Below are positions 9,169 through 18,978 of a DNA stretch of 64,000 bases, piece by piece. The position numbers were made by a program, and so were the translations under genes. The DNA is from Rahnella ecdela (lineage in GTDB: Bacteria; Pseudomonadota; Gammaproteobacteria; Enterobacterales; Enterobacteriaceae): positions 1-64,000 of the forward strand of contig NZ_JAFMOY010000126.1 of NCBI RefSeq assembly GCF_019049625.1. The letters run 5' to 3'. The notes below the pieces were generated by a model that searched no databases, was not told the origin of the DNA, and worked only from the letters and a program-made list of their open reading frames with translations. Position 1 is the first letter of the stretch. Each line of letters starts with the position of its first letter.

Positions 9169-10166
9169 CCTCTGATGGGTTATTTAGCGATATAAGCCGA
9201 TATAACTTCTACGCTCTGGTCGAGGCTATTTATAAGCGCACCGGAAACTATGACTCTATTTCTTTGCAAACTGAGCCAGAAAATGAAGTGGTTCGTTTTC
9301 AGGCGGATGCCAGCATTGCTTTTCCCATAAGCGATGTGCAGGCGCTCGGCCAAAATAAATCCAGCCAGTTCATTATGACAACGACGTTTCTGGGGCTTCA
9401 CGGCAGCCAGTCTCCGCTCCCCGGATATTACCTGGATAATCTCGCCTGGGAATCTGCTCAGGGCGAAAGAAAGTTGACTGATTTCCTCGACATGTTCGTC
9501 CACCGCTGGAGTCAGTTTGTTTATCACATCTGGCGTAAATATCGTTATTTCGTCTGTTTCCGCAACGGGGGGACGGACGAATTCTCACAGCGAATGTATT
9601 CACTGGTTGGTCTCGGAAGCCACAGCATCCGCGGACGGCTAGAGATTAATCACAGCAAAATGCTGGCCTATGCAGGCGCACTGGCAAATCCGGGGAGATC
9701 ACCTGAAGTCGTTTGCAGCCTGATCTCTCACTGTTTTGACCTGGAAGACGTCACATTGCGTGGCTGGCAGCTACGCAAAATGAACATCAAGTCAGACCAA
9801 CAAAACCGGTTGGGTGTCCGCTTGCTTAAGGCAGGTAAACACACTGAGAAATCCACACTCGGCGTTAATTTTTCCCTGGGCGATAAAGTGCCTGATCGTG
9901 GCGGTAAGTTTTTATTATGTATAGATAATTTATCAAGGTCGGATTTTTTATCTTTTCTCCCCAACGGCGAAAATTTTTTACCTCTCACCCTATTCGTAGC
10001 CTTCATTTTACGTGACCAGTTTGCCTGGGATTTACGACTGGGTATCGCACCGAAACAAGTGGGAGGCATGACGCTGGGTGATGAACAAAATTCACTGCTG
10101 GGATGGACCAGTTTTATCGGGCAGCCCGAACAGCATCCTCACGTAACTATCGTCGTGAGATCGTAA
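9132..10166 (+). CDS. tssG: TssG baseplate wedge protein
   Basis: This 344-residue protein, TssG/VasB family, completes the baseplate wedge with TssF. Typical segments are ISRYNFYALVEAIYKRTG, TTFLGLHGSQSPLPGYYLD, FLDMFVHRWSQFVYHIWRKY and the C-terminal LGDEQNSLLGWTSFIG. I prefer ATG 9132 because AGGAG ends eight bases upstream; a GTG at 9123 in the same frame lacks a site. The gene starts inside the end of tssF, implying coupled translation. The next gene, tagH, begins 27 bases downstream. Confidence 0.95.
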   Translation: MAGKNRSARADLTSDGLFSDISRYNFYALVEAIYKRTGNYDSISLQTEPENEVVRFQADASIAFPISDVQALGQNKSSQFIMTTTFLGLHGSQSPLPGYYLDNLAWESAQGERKLTDFLDMFVHRWSQFVYHIWRKYRYFVCFRNGGTDEFSQRMYSLVGLGSHSIRGRLEINHSKMLAYAGALANPGRSPEVVCSLISHCFDLEDVTLRGWQLRKMNIKSDQQNRLGVRLLKAGKHTEKSTLGVNFSLGDKVPDRGGKFLLCIDNLSRSDFLSFLPNGENFLPLTLFVAFILRDQFAWDLRLGIAPKQVGGMTLGDEQNSLLGWTSFIGQPEQHPHVTIVVRS

Positions 10167-10193
10167 TCAGAGCATAAATAAACGGAGCGCAGT

Positions 10194-11507
10194 ATGGCAG
10201 AGGACAAACAACAGCCATCACTCTCATTACAGGTTATGAACGGTAATGAACTGGAAAGTGGCCGGGCGGCAAAATGCCTGTTCACCACAGAAGGAGGCGA
10301 GATTGGTCACGCCCAAACCTGCTACTGGTCAGTTCAGGACAGACAGCACAGCATCGAAGAAAAAGCCTGCGCTATGCGCTGGCATGACGGCAATTTTTGC
10401 CTGCATGTTTTCACTCAAAATCTGCGGATAAATCAGGCGGCTGTTCCGGCTAACTCCGGACTCATTCGTCTTCGTCAGGGGGATGAAATCTTTATCGGTT
10501 CACTGTGTATAAAAGCACAGTTCCACCTTGGTGATCCCACCGGTTATGACACACAAAACGCAACGCCAGAAACGATTGTCATGAACCGAGATATGCTAAC
10601 GGAAACGCTTCTGAATACCGAAGGGCAGCCCAGCTATCACAGCAATGCTCCCCACCGGGAAATCGCGCCAACACTGGTGAACAGCTTTTCTCAGGATCCA
10701 CTGGCGGCTTTGCAAAAAGAAACGCTAACCACACATCACGCAACCTTTTCTGCGTTTGATGACACCTCTGAACTGCAATATTCCCACCGTCCTGCACGGG
10801 TTGCTCCGGGCTCTGATCATCTTCCTAAAGGTGGAATTGACAATAATTTCATGGACCTGCCCGATATTCATACTCAAGACGCTTACGAACCCGAAAACCA
10901 CGACCACAATATGACACACCGGCATGTGGCGATAACGCCGCTGATGCGAGGTTTAGGTCATGCTCTTCCGCTGCAAAACTCGCAGGATGCCGATGATTTC
11001 TTAGAAGAAATCGGCCGCACATTACAGGCAGCGGTCAGAGGATTGCTTGATCTGCAGTTTCAGCAAAACAGTCTTTCTGACAAACACTTACGCCCGCTGG
11101 AAGATAACCCGCTGCGCCTGAGTCTGAATTACGAGACGGCGCTGAATGTCCTGTTTGCGGAGCAGAAAAGTCCGGTACACCTTTCTGCGCCTGCCGCGGT
11201 TTCAGAAAGTCTTCGCAATATAAAACACCATAATCAGGCCAATCAGATGGCCATTGTTGAAGCATTAAGAATGATGCTCGACGCATTATCGCCTGCGCAA
11301 CTGATACAACGTTTCGCGCAATATCGTCGCAGTAATGAACAGCGCCAGGAAATCGACGATGCGTGGGCATGGCGTATGTATTGCAACTATTACGAAGAAC
11401 TGGCTTCAAGCCGCCAGCTGGGTTTTGAAAAGCTGTTCAATGAAGTCTATGCCCAGGTCTATGACCGGGTATTGCGACAGGCAAGCCGGGAGCCGGACGC
11501 ATCATGA
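10194..11507 (+). CDS. tagH: TagH-type FHA-domain T6SS protein
   Basis: This 437-residue protein has an N-terminal forkhead-associated fold (about residues 8-110; RQGDEIFIGSLCIKAQF at the end), a low-conservation acidic and His-rich middle, and a C-terminal helical domain (about 270-425; NSLSDKHLRPLEDNPLRLSL, MMLDALSPAQLIQRFAQY) characteristic of T6SS FHA proteins. FHA domains bind phosphothreonine peptides; in some systems the protein controls assembly with the kinase PpkA and phosphatase PppA. I see neither of those here, so any phosphorylation control would need partners encoded elsewhere. The stop overlaps the tssJ start (ATGA). Confidence 0.88.
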   Translation: MAEDKQQPSLSLQVMNGNELESGRAAKCLFTTEGGEIGHAQTCYWSVQDRQHSIEEKACAMRWHDGNFCLHVFTQNLRINQAAVPANSGLIRLRQGDEIFIGSLCIKAQFHLGDPTGYDTQNATPETIVMNRDMLTETLLNTEGQPSYHSNAPHREIAPTLVNSFSQDPLAALQKETLTTHHATFSAFDDTSELQYSHRPARVAPGSDHLPKGGIDNNFMDLPDIHTQDAYEPENHDHNMTHRHVAITPLMRGLGHALPLQNSQDADDFLEEIGRTLQAAVRGLLDLQFQQNSLSDKHLRPLEDNPLRLSLNYETALNVLFAEQKSPVHLSAPAAVSESLRNIKHHNQANQMAIVEALRMMLDALSPAQLIQRFAQYRRSNEQRQEIDDAWAWRMYCNYYEELASSRQLGFEKLFNEVYAQVYDRVLRQASREPDAS

Positions 11508-12037
11508 GATGGCGTGTTGCTCTTTCAATATCATTAATTTGCCTGATGACCGGGAGCTTAACGGGATGCCAGACCATCAAAAAACTCGGTCAGGTCATCG
11601 CTCACCCCGATATCAAGGTGGGCAGTCAGGATGATCAGCCTTCCGAAATCAGAGTCACCATGCTGACTGAGCCGGGTATCAATGCAAATGATAGCGGCGA
11701 GGCTTCGCCGGTGAGTGTCCAGCTAATTTATATGAGTGAAGACTCAAAGCTGCGTGTAGCCGATTTCGACCAGATAACCACGACAAAGCTGGATGAGGTT
11801 CTGGGCAAAAATTACATCGACCACCAGGATTTCAATTTACTGCCAGACACAATGAAAACATTACCGCCAACGAAACTGGTGCCAGCGACGCAATACATCG
11901 GCGTCGTCGCGTATTTTTCGGACGATCAGGTAACTGAATGGAAAGCGATTGAGCGCGTGAGTGCCACAGGTCATCACTACCACCTGCTGGTGCATGTCCG
12001 CGACAACAGTATCGAATTTAAAAAAGAGGATGAATGA
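11504..12037 (+). CDS. tssJ: TssJ outer-membrane lipoprotein
   Basis: This 177-residue lipoprotein anchors the TssJLM membrane complex to the outer membrane. The signal peptide is MRWRVALSISLICLMTGSLTGC with lipobox LTGC and lipidated Cys22. The mature part carries the TssJ transthyretin-like fold (SPVSVQLIYMSEDSKLRVADF, ATQYIGVVAYFSD). It overlaps tagH and tssK by four bases each (ATGA), the tight packing expected of one assembly unit. Length is typical. Confidence 0.95.
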   Translation: MRWRVALSISLICLMTGSLTGCQTIKKLGQVIAHPDIKVGSQDDQPSEIRVTMLTEPGINANDSGEASPVSVQLIYMSEDSKLRVADFDQITTTKLDEVLGKNYIDHQDFNLLPDTMKTLPPTKLVPATQYIGVVAYFSDDQVTEWKAIERVSATGHHYHLLVHVRDNSIEFKKEDE

Positions 12038-13383
12038 TCGTGGCAACAATGAAAAACAAAGTGATCTGGCAGGAAGGATTGTTTGTAAAACCACAACACT
12101 TCCAGCAACATCAACGACATATCGATTATGTCATCAGCAATCGTTTATCGTCGATCAGTAATCTTACCTGGGGATTTACCGAGCTCGATATCGATGAAAC
12201 CCAGCTAAAGCACGGCAAAATCAGCCTCAACCGGGCTGTCGGATGTATGTCCGATGGCACTTTTTTCAGTATCCCCGACCAGGATATTCTGCCCTCTCCT
12301 CTGCTCATCAGCGAACTGAAATCTGCCAGCAGCCGGGATATTTATCTGGTACTGCCGATTATCAGCGATGTCATCAATGAAGTTGAGGGGATGCACAGCG
12401 CCGGTCAGAGCTCCGGTCGTTACCGGATAAATTACAACGACGTACGTGATCTGCACACGAACGAAGGTGATGCCAGCCAGTTAGCGTTAGGACAGCTGAT
12501 CCCGCGACTGATGAGCGGCGCGGAAGATCTGAGCTCCTGGGTCACGATCCCTGTTTGTCGGATTAAAAACCGTCATCCCGATGGCAGGCTGGATTTAGAT
12601 CCCGACTTCATTCCGGGCTGCCAGACCGTTCATGCCAGCACCGCATTAAAAAGATACCTTGATGAAATCACTTCTGCCGTGGAAAGTCGGGCAAAAGAAC
12701 TCGCCAGCCGGATAGGTTCGCCTTCGCAGCAGGGTATTGCCGATGTCGCTGAATTTATGATGTTGCAGATGTTCAACCGCAATCAGCTCAAATTTTCCCA
12801 TCGCGCCAGTTTATTACGACTACACCCGGAAACTTTTTATGTCGATCTGATCTCTCTTTACGGGGAAATGGTGACGTTCACCGAGGATGACCGTTTACCG
12901 GAAAATATCGAGCCTTACCAGCAGGAACATCTGACCGAAACGTATAATCAGATCATGATGCGTTTGCGGAAAGCGCTGAGCACCGTACTGGCTCCGCGAG
13001 CCATGAACCTGCCGTTCAGTTATATGGACGGTATTTACGTCGCGCTGGTTAACGACCTCTCCTTACTGAAATCCGCAACGTTCATTCTGGCCGTTAAATC
13101 GCAAATTCCTCATGACACTTTGCAACGGCAGTTCGTACAGCAATCCAAAATCAGTTCTGTCGAAAGGATCCGTAATGTGGTCAGCGTGCAGGTGCCCGGC
13201 GTTCAGCTGACGTCTCTTTCAACCGCGCCGCGCCAGATCCCCTACCACGCCAACTATGTCTATTTCTCGCTGGATAAAAACAGTGTCGGCTGGGCAGAAA
13301 TCGTTAAACACAATGGCATTGCGTTGCACGTCTCCGGTTCATTCCCAGAATTAGACCTTCAGCTTTGGGCAATAAGGGGATAA
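12034..13383 (+). CDS. tssK: TssK baseplate-to-membrane-complex connector
   Basis: This 449-residue protein links the baseplate to TssL and TssM and resembles phage receptor-binding proteins. The N-terminus (NKVIWQEGLFVKPQHFQQHQ) is nearly invariant in TssK and binds the wedge; the C-terminal part (YHANYVYFSLDKNSVGW, LDLQLWAIRG) is the membrane-complex binding end. The start shown overlaps tssJ by four bases and has GAGGA close upstream; an ATG at 12049 would give the more usual family N-terminus with a poor site. The stop lies four bases before tssL. Confidence 0.95.
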   Translation: MIVATMKNKVIWQEGLFVKPQHFQQHQRHIDYVISNRLSSISNLTWGFTELDIDETQLKHGKISLNRAVGCMSDGTFFSIPDQDILPSPLLISELKSASSRDIYLVLPIISDVINEVEGMHSAGQSSGRYRINYNDVRDLHTNEGDASQLALGQLIPRLMSGAEDLSSWVTIPVCRIKNRHPDGRLDLDPDFIPGCQTVHASTALKRYLDEITSAVESRAKELASRIGSPSQQGIADVAEFMMLQMFNRNQLKFSHRASLLRLHPETFYVDLISLYGEMVTFTEDDRLPENIEPYQQEHLTETYNQIMMRLRKALSTVLAPRAMNLPFSYMDGIYVALVNDLSLLKSATFILAVKSQIPHDTLQRQFVQQSKISSVERIRNVVSVQVPGVQLTSLSTAPRQIPYHANYVYFSLDKNSVGWAEIVKHNGIALHVSGSFPELDLQLWAIRG

Positions 13384-13387
13384 CGCA

Positions 13388-14152
13388 ATGAGCGACATAT
13401 CTGCGGTTTCAGCCTTCGTCCCGGAAGACGTAAATGAAGACAGCCACCGTCTTTATCGCCTGACACTGCGCGGTAATAGCCTTAATACAATGATTGATGC
13501 AGCCACACCTTTGCTGGGAATGGTTTTGCGCCTGAAAAGTATGAGCAGCCGTGGATTACCGGAACACCTGTTTGGTCAGGTGGTCACCGATATCCGCGCC
13601 ATTGAACAATTGCTGCAAAATCATGGTTACGAACCCGGAACCATCATTTCTTTCCGCTACGTTCTCTGCACTTTCATTGATGAAACTGCACTGGGCCAGG
13701 GCTGGTCCACGCAAAACGAATGGGTAAAACAATCGCTGCTGGTGCATTTTCATAACGAAACCTGGGGTGGCGAAAAGATTTTCATACTGCTGGAAAGACT
13801 GATGGGAGAACCCAAGCGGTATCAGGATCTGCTGGAGTTTTTATATCTGTGTTTTTCTCTCGGCTTTCGCGGCAGATATAAAGTCAGCAATCAGAACAAC
13901 GATGAATTTGAACAGATTTTTCGCCGCCTTCATCACGTCCTGCACAAGCTCAGAGGCGACAGCGCTTTCCCGCTGCTGCATCAGAACAAAATCGGACACC
14001 CCGGGTTTTATCACCTGACACGACGTCTGGGAATTAAGCACCTTCTCGCAGGCGGCATCGTCCTGCTGGCGGTAGTTTACCTGTTTTATTTGCTGCGCCT
14101 TAATGCCCAGACTCAGGACATTTTGCACCAGCTGAATAATTTGCTGCGATAA
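13388..14152 (+). CDS. tssL: TssL (DotU-like) inner-membrane protein
   Basis: This 254-residue C-tail-anchored inner-membrane protein has a cytoplasmic DotU-type helical domain (residues about 20-200; CTFIDETALGQGWSTQNEW and FLYLCFSLGFRGRYK are signatures) and one transmembrane helix near residues 220-240 (LAGGIVLLAVVYLFYLLRL). There is no periplasmic peptidoglycan-binding extension, so it is the short form; anchoring to the wall must come from another protein. It follows tssK by four bases and precedes clpV by 16. Confidence 0.96.
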   Translation: MSDISAVSAFVPEDVNEDSHRLYRLTLRGNSLNTMIDAATPLLGMVLRLKSMSSRGLPEHLFGQVVTDIRAIEQLLQNHGYEPGTIISFRYVLCTFIDETALGQGWSTQNEWVKQSLLVHFHNETWGGEKIFILLERLMGEPKRYQDLLEFLYLCFSLGFRGRYKVSNQNNDEFEQIFRRLHHVLHKLRGDSAFPLLHQNKIGHPGFYHLTRRLGIKHLLAGGIVLLAVVYLFYLLRLNAQTQDILHQLNNLLR

Positions 14153-14168
14153 GAAAAAGGAGTTTTCT

Positions 14169-16817
14169 ATGATCCAGATTGATTTACCGATGCTCGTTAG
14201 CCGGCTCAATATCCTCTCAAAACAGTCGCTGGAACTGGCAGCGGCGGAATGCGTTAATCAGCAGGGAACTGAAATTACGGTTGCCCACGTGCTGTCCCAA
14301 ATGCTGATGACACCGCGCAGTGATGTGCGCGTCATCGTTGAACAGGCGGGAATTGATGCGGATGAATTGCTCGCTGCGATAACGCTGACCGGCGGACAGC
14401 GGGGAAATTCCGTCGGGACGAGTTATCCAAGTTTTTCTCCTTTGCTGGTGGAGTGGCTGAAAGATGCCTGGCTGCTGGCCTCTGCGGATATGCAGGTCAC
14501 TCAGTTGCGTGGAGGGATTTTGCTGCTTGCCCTGCTTCACTCCCCGCTTCGTTATGTGACGCCGGCTGCGACGCAGCTTCTGGCGCAAATCAATCGCGAT
14601 TTGCTTCGGCTGAATTTTTTCGTCTGGACGAGAGAGTCCGCGGAATCGGCGATCCCTGAAGATGCAGGAAAAAGTCACCCCCTGCATAATGGTGAAGAAA
14701 GCATGCTGGCGCGTTATTCCGCTAACGTGACAGAAGATGCCCGCAACGGGAAACTCGATCCGGTGCTGTGTCGCGATAATGAAATCGATTTGATGATCGA
14801 CATCCTCTGCCGCCGCCGCAAAAACAATCCAATTGTGGTCGGTGAGGCCGGAGTCGGGAAAAGTGCACTCATCGAAGGGCTGGCAATGCGTATCGTTGCC
14901 GGACGGGTCCCGGAAAAATTACGCAATACCGAACTGGTCACTCTCGATTTAGGAGCTTTACAGGCAGGAGCTTCCGTCAAAGGTGAGTTTGAGAAGCGCT
15001 TTAAAAACATCATGGCGGAAGTTAAGCAGTCACCTGTCCCTGTCATTATATTTATCGATGAAGCGCATACGCTGATCGGTGCAGGCAATCAGCAAGGAGG
15101 ATTGGATATCTCTAATCTGCTCAAACCTGCTCTGGCACGTGGCGAGCTTAAAACTATCGCGGCTACTACCTGGAGCGAATACAAAAAGTATTTTGAAAAA
15201 GATGCGGCACTTTCCCGCCGCTTCCAGCCGGTGAAAGTGACGGAACCGACGGCGGCCGAAGCCACCATTATTCTGCGCGGACTCTCGTCGGTTTATGAAC
15301 AATCTCACGGTGTACTGATTGATGACGAAGCGCTACAGGCCGCGGCGACGCTCAGTGAACGCTATTTATCCGGACGTCAGTTGCCGGATAAAGCCATTGA
15401 TGTGCTGGATACCGCCTGTGCCCGTGTTGCGATCAACTTAACATCTGCGCCCCGCCAGATTTCTGCGCTGACCACGCAAAGGCATCAGTATGAAGCGGAA
15501 ATCCGCCAGCTCGAACGCGAACAACGTATTGGCCTGCTTCAAAACGATACCCGGCTTTTAGAATTGCATCGGCTTTATGAAGAAACCGGACAGCAACTCA
15601 ATGAGCTTGATACCGGATGGCAGCATCAGCGTGATCTGGTTCATCAGATTATTGCGCTGCGTCATGATTTTTTGACCATGGCTGATGAAGAGTCTGACCG
15701 CGAATCTGTAGCGGAAAAACGGCAAATTCTGCAGGAACTGATGGCGGAACTCGACACATTGCATCAGACCAGAAAACTGGTTTCCCCGCATGTGGATAAA
15801 GGGCAAATTTCGGCGGTGATTGCCGAATGGACCGGTGTCCCGCTAAACAGGTTATCTCAAAGTGAGATGACACTGATTACCGAACTTCCAGTTTGGCTTG
15901 GCGAAAAAATCCAGGGCCAGTCACTGGCGATTGCCCATTTGCATAAACATTTACTGACCGCCAGAGCCGATCTGCGCCGTCCCGGCCGTCCGCTGGGGGC
16001 ATTTTTGCTGGCGGGTCCGAGCGGCGTTGGCAAAACAGAAACCGTGCTGCAACTGGCTGAATTGCTTTTCGGCGGTCGCCAGTACCTCACGACCATCAAC
16101 ATGTCTGAGTTTCAGGAAAAGCATACCGTTTCACGGCTGATCGGTTCCCCCCCCGGCTATGTCGGTTACGGTGAAGGCGGTGTGCTGACAGAGGCTATCC
16201 GCCAAAAACCTTATTCCGTTGTACTTCTCGACGAAGTTGAAAAAGCCCACCCGGACGTACTCAATCTGTTCTATCAGGCGTTTGATAAAGGTGAAATGTC
16301 AGATGGCGAAGGCCGCCTGATCGACTGCAAAAATGTGGTGTTTTTCCTGACTTCAAATCTGGGTTATCAGGTGATTGTGGAGCATGCCTCCAGTCCCGAA
16401 CAGCTACAGGAAGCACTGTATCCGGTGCTTGCTGATTTCTTCAAACCTGCGCTGCTGGCACGTATGGAAACTATTCCGTTCCTGCCATTGTCGGCAGAAA
16501 CGCTGATCACCATTATTGCCGCGAAACTGGCAAGGCTGGAGGCACTTCTCAACAAGCGCTTTGGTGCGAAAGTGATTATTGATGCACAAGTCAGTGATGA
16601 AATCATGCTGCGGGTGACACGTGCTGAAAACGGCGCGCGTATGCTCGAATCCATCATTGATGGTGAAGTTTTGCCGCCTCTTTCGTTGTTGTTGCTGCAA
16701 AAATTAGCCGCAGGATCGGCGATAAAACGCGTGCACATTGCCGTCACTGACCATCGTTTTACGGCAGATATTCAGGATACTTTCACTGAGGAAGAAGGCG
16801 GTTTATGCGTGGTGTAA
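14169..16817 (+). CDS. clpV: ClpV (TssH) AAA+ ATPase that recycles the sheath
   Basis: This 882-residue Hsp100 ATPase disassembles contracted TssBC sheaths. It has an N-terminal Clp domain (residues about 10-160), first Walker [10 protein letters not shown] at 225-233 with Walker [11 protein letters not shown] near 293, a middle coiled coil (about 410-530), second Walker [10 protein letters not shown] near 616 and Walker [12 protein letters not shown] near 684. The start [14 protein letters not shown] is typical of ClpV rather than ClpB. Both ATP sites look intact. Its end overlaps the vasI start by 13 bases. Confidence 0.97.
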   Translation: MIQIDLPMLVSRLNILSKQSLELAAAECVNQQGTEITVAHVLSQMLMTPRSDVRVIVEQAGIDADELLAAITLTGGQRGNSVGTSYPSFSPLLVEWLKDAWLLASADMQVTQLRGGILLLALLHSPLRYVTPAATQLLAQINRDLLRLNFFVWTRESAESAIPEDAGKSHPLHNGEESMLARYSANVTEDARNGKLDPVLCRDNEIDLMIDILCRRRKNNPIVVGEAGVGKSALIEGLAMRIVAGRVPEKLRNTELVTLDLGALQAGASVKGEFEKRFKNIMAEVKQSPVPVIIFIDEAHTLIGAGNQQGGLDISNLLKPALARGELKTIAATTWSEYKKYFEKDAALSRRFQPVKVTEPTAAEATIILRGLSSVYEQSHGVLIDDEALQAAATLSERYLSGRQLPDKAIDVLDTACARVAINLTSAPRQISALTTQRHQYEAEIRQLEREQRIGLLQNDTRLLELHRLYEETGQQLNELDTGWQHQRDLVHQIIALRHDFLTMADEESDRESVAEKRQILQELMAELDTLHQTRKLVSPHVDKGQISAVIAEWTGVPLNRLSQSEMTLITELPVWLGEKIQGQSLAIAHLHKHLLTARADLRRPGRPLGAFLLAGPSGVGKTETVLQLAELLFGGRQYLTTINMSEFQEKHTVSRLIGSPPGYVGYGEGGVLTEAIRQKPYSVVLLDEVEKAHPDVLNLFYQAFDKGEMSDGEGRLIDCKNVVFFLTSNLGYQVIVEHASSPEQLQEALYPVLADFFKPALLARMETIPFLPLSAETLITIIAAKLARLEALLNKRFGAKVIIDAQVSDEIMLRVTRAENGARMLESIIDGEVLPPLSLLLLQKLAAGSAIKRVHIAVTDHRFTADIQDTFTEEEGGLCVV

Positions 16818-17506
16818 TTCTGGTCTGCCTGCTGCCTTTTTCTGTCTGGCTGGCGCGGGCGGAACCGCCAAAACCGGCCCTCAGTGTGGCAGAAACCACT
16901 CTCCGTGGTATGGAGTCCTGCCGTCAGGAACCCGCATCTCTGGTGCGGCTGGATTGCTATGACCATTTGCTGACGCCAGCCTATCCCGATTTTTCCAGCG
17001 CACTGGTCAAAGCGCAGGTACAGGGGGAGGCCTGGCAACGTGCTTTTGCGCAGGAAAACGTGCGCGACGATCACTCGTCGAATTTTCTGACGCAACAGAC
17101 TACTGGTGAGCCTCCATCGGTTGTGATCACCACGCCTGCAATAGGGATTGTGCCTCCCCGCCCTGTGCTGATGTTCAGTTGCATAGACAACATTACACGT
17201 ATGCAAATTGCTTTACCCGGGCCGCTGCATCATGAGCCGAATTTGTCTATTTCCACGGAAAAACTCCATGCTGACGTTCACTGGTTTTTGCGGGAGAACG
17301 ACTCCCTTATTGAGTCCAGCCGTGGTCTGCCGGGAATCGATGAAATCAAACAACTTTTTGGCGCCCGTACGCTGACCGTATTTCTGAACAAAGCGGACAA
17401 CGGTGTGTCCGCGAAATCAGATCCGGCAACGTTGCTCACATTTTCAATTGATGGTCTGGATAAAACGCTTGCCCCTCTCAGGGTGGCCTGCCACTGGGCA
17501 GATTAG
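16805..17506 (+). CDS. vasI: VasI/EvfG-family T6SS-associated periplasmic protein
   Basis: This 233-residue protein opens with a signal peptide ([19 protein letters not shown]), so it is exported. The mature part matches the VasI (EvfG, TagO) family: ESCRQEPASLVRLDCYDHLL near the N-terminus, FSCIDNITRMQIALP and ASKSD-like turns in the C-terminal beta domain, and two conserved cysteine pairs. The family is found in many T6SS clusters but its exact role is unsettled. It overlaps clpV by 13 bases and is followed by tssA, so it belongs to the operon. Function beyond family membership is not claimed. Confidence 0.85.
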   Translation: MRGVILVCLLPFSVWLARAEPPKPALSVAETTLRGMESCRQEPASLVRLDCYDHLLTPAYPDFSSALVKAQVQGEAWQRAFAQENVRDDHSSNFLTQQTTGEPPSVVITTPAIGIVPPRPVLMFSCIDNITRMQIALPGPLHHEPNLSISTEKLHADVHWFLRENDSLIESSRGLPGIDEIKQLFGARTLTVFLNKADNGVSAKSDPATLLTFSIDGLDKTLAPLRVACHWAD

Positions 17507-17530
17507 CGACGGATTTCTAAAGGGAATTAT

Positions 17531-18958
17531 ATGGAAATAACAACACCAGGGATCTGGACAGAGTATGTCCTTGCCCCGCTTTCGGATGAAAAAATCCAGG
17601 CTGCCATCAGTGAAACCAATGGTGACTGGGAATATATCGACAGCGAAATGGTCAAACTGGGATCACTGACCCATGCTCAGCTGGATATTGCTGAGATCCA
17701 AAACCGGGCGCTGAAACTGCTGGCAACAGAAAGCAAAGATTTTCGTCTGATGGTGCACCTGCTGCGCACCCTGCAACATGCAGGAAAAGCCCCCGCCCTG
17801 TTACTGGCCCTGCAAATCCTGACGCAATATATCGGGCACTATTGGGCAGCCAGCTGGCCACAAAAAGTCCCGCAAAAAAATCGTTTTGCTTTGCAAGTTC
17901 TTAAACGGTTTGAAACCGCTTCGGGTACTTTCGCCGCACAAGCCAGTCAGGCCGAAGGTGAAGCGATGCTGGGTGAATTAAAAAATCTTGCTCAGCTTTG
18001 GATGAATGTGGAAAGCCAGCCGCTGGCATCAGCAACCGATGAGGTGTTACGCGCTTATCAGCGGAGCATTCAGCAACAGCTATCTGAAAACATCGCCATA
18101 ACGGCAAGTTCCCAAACCTCACTTGCCGGTCCCGAAACTCACGAACTCAGCCCGCAAAATTTTCAGCCTGAATTCCCGAAAGTGAGCGTTGAAAGCCATG
18201 ACGATAAATCCTGGCGACAAACGCTGCTCAGGGTGGCGGAATTATTATGCGAACGCCATCCGCAAAGCGCGATGGGTTACCGCCTTCGCCGCCATGCACT
18301 CTGGCAAAATATTGGTGCCGCACCTCAGGCAGAAAATGAAGGCAGGACTTCTCTCGCCGCATTTCCACCTGATTTAATGGCTGATTACCAAAGCCGGCTT
18401 CCGGCTGCTGATATTGCACTTTGGGAGCAGGTAGAAGCCAGTTTGTTGCTGGCGCCGTACTGGTTTGACGGACATTTCCTCTCCTCGCGCATTGCCACCC
18501 AACTTGGCTTTCAGGCAGCGGCTGCGGCCATCCGCGATGAGCTTGGTCTTTTTATAAACCGGCTACCGTTGCTGAAAAATTTGCACTTCACGGATCACAT
18601 CCCCTTTCTTTCCGGACCGACCCTGAACTGGCTGGATGAAAGCTCCTCTTCGCGCGTAGAAAACCCGTCTTCGGGCGACAGTGATGAGGAGAACCAGCGT
18701 ATTTGGCAGTGTTTCGACGATCAGGGACTGGCTGCGGCGCTGGAGTTACTCGACCAGATGCAACAAGCCTCAGGTGAACCACGCGGTCTGTTTTACCGTC
18801 AATTTCTGAGTGCCCGGCTTCTTGAAAAGGCCGGTCTGAAAGCTTCGGCGCTTCAGCAATTTCAGCTACTCCATCACACCGCACGCCAGATGACATTGCC
18901 CGAATGGGAACCTGCGTTGCTTGAACAATTAAAAGAAAAAATCACAACGGAACAGTGA
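17531..18958 (+). CDS. tssA: TssA (ImpA_N with VasJ-type C-terminus)
   Basis: This 475-residue protein has an N-terminal ImpA domain (residues about 5-130; FRLMVHLLRTLQHAGKAPAL, YIGHYWAASWPQKVPQKNRF) and a VasJ-type helical C-terminus (FYRQFLSARLLEKAGLKASA, TLPEWEPALLEQL). TssA initiates tail assembly and caps the growing sheath in related systems. A second ImpA_N protein with a membrane helix (vasL) lies two genes downstream; the pair suggests a TssA plus TagA arrangement in which one primes and the other stops sheath growth at the far membrane. The start has AGGGAA upstream. Confidence 0.92.
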   Translation: MEITTPGIWTEYVLAPLSDEKIQAAISETNGDWEYIDSEMVKLGSLTHAQLDIAEIQNRALKLLATESKDFRLMVHLLRTLQHAGKAPALLLALQILTQYIGHYWAASWPQKVPQKNRFALQVLKRFETASGTFAAQASQAEGEAMLGELKNLAQLWMNVESQPLASATDEVLRAYQRSIQQQLSENIAITASSQTSLAGPETHELSPQNFQPEFPKVSVESHDDKSWRQTLLRVAELLCERHPQSAMGYRLRRHALWQNIGAAPQAENEGRTSLAAFPPDLMADYQSRLPAADIALWEQVEASLLLAPYWFDGHFLSSRIATQLGFQAAAAAIRDELGLFINRLPLLKNLHFTDHIPFLSGPTLNWLDESSSSRVENPSSGDSDEENQRIWQCFDDQGLAAALELLDQMQQASGEPRGLFYRQFLSARLLEKAGLKASALQQFQLLHHTARQMTLPEWEPALLEQLKEKITTEQ

Positions 18959-18978
18959 AGTAAAACAGGAGTTTTATT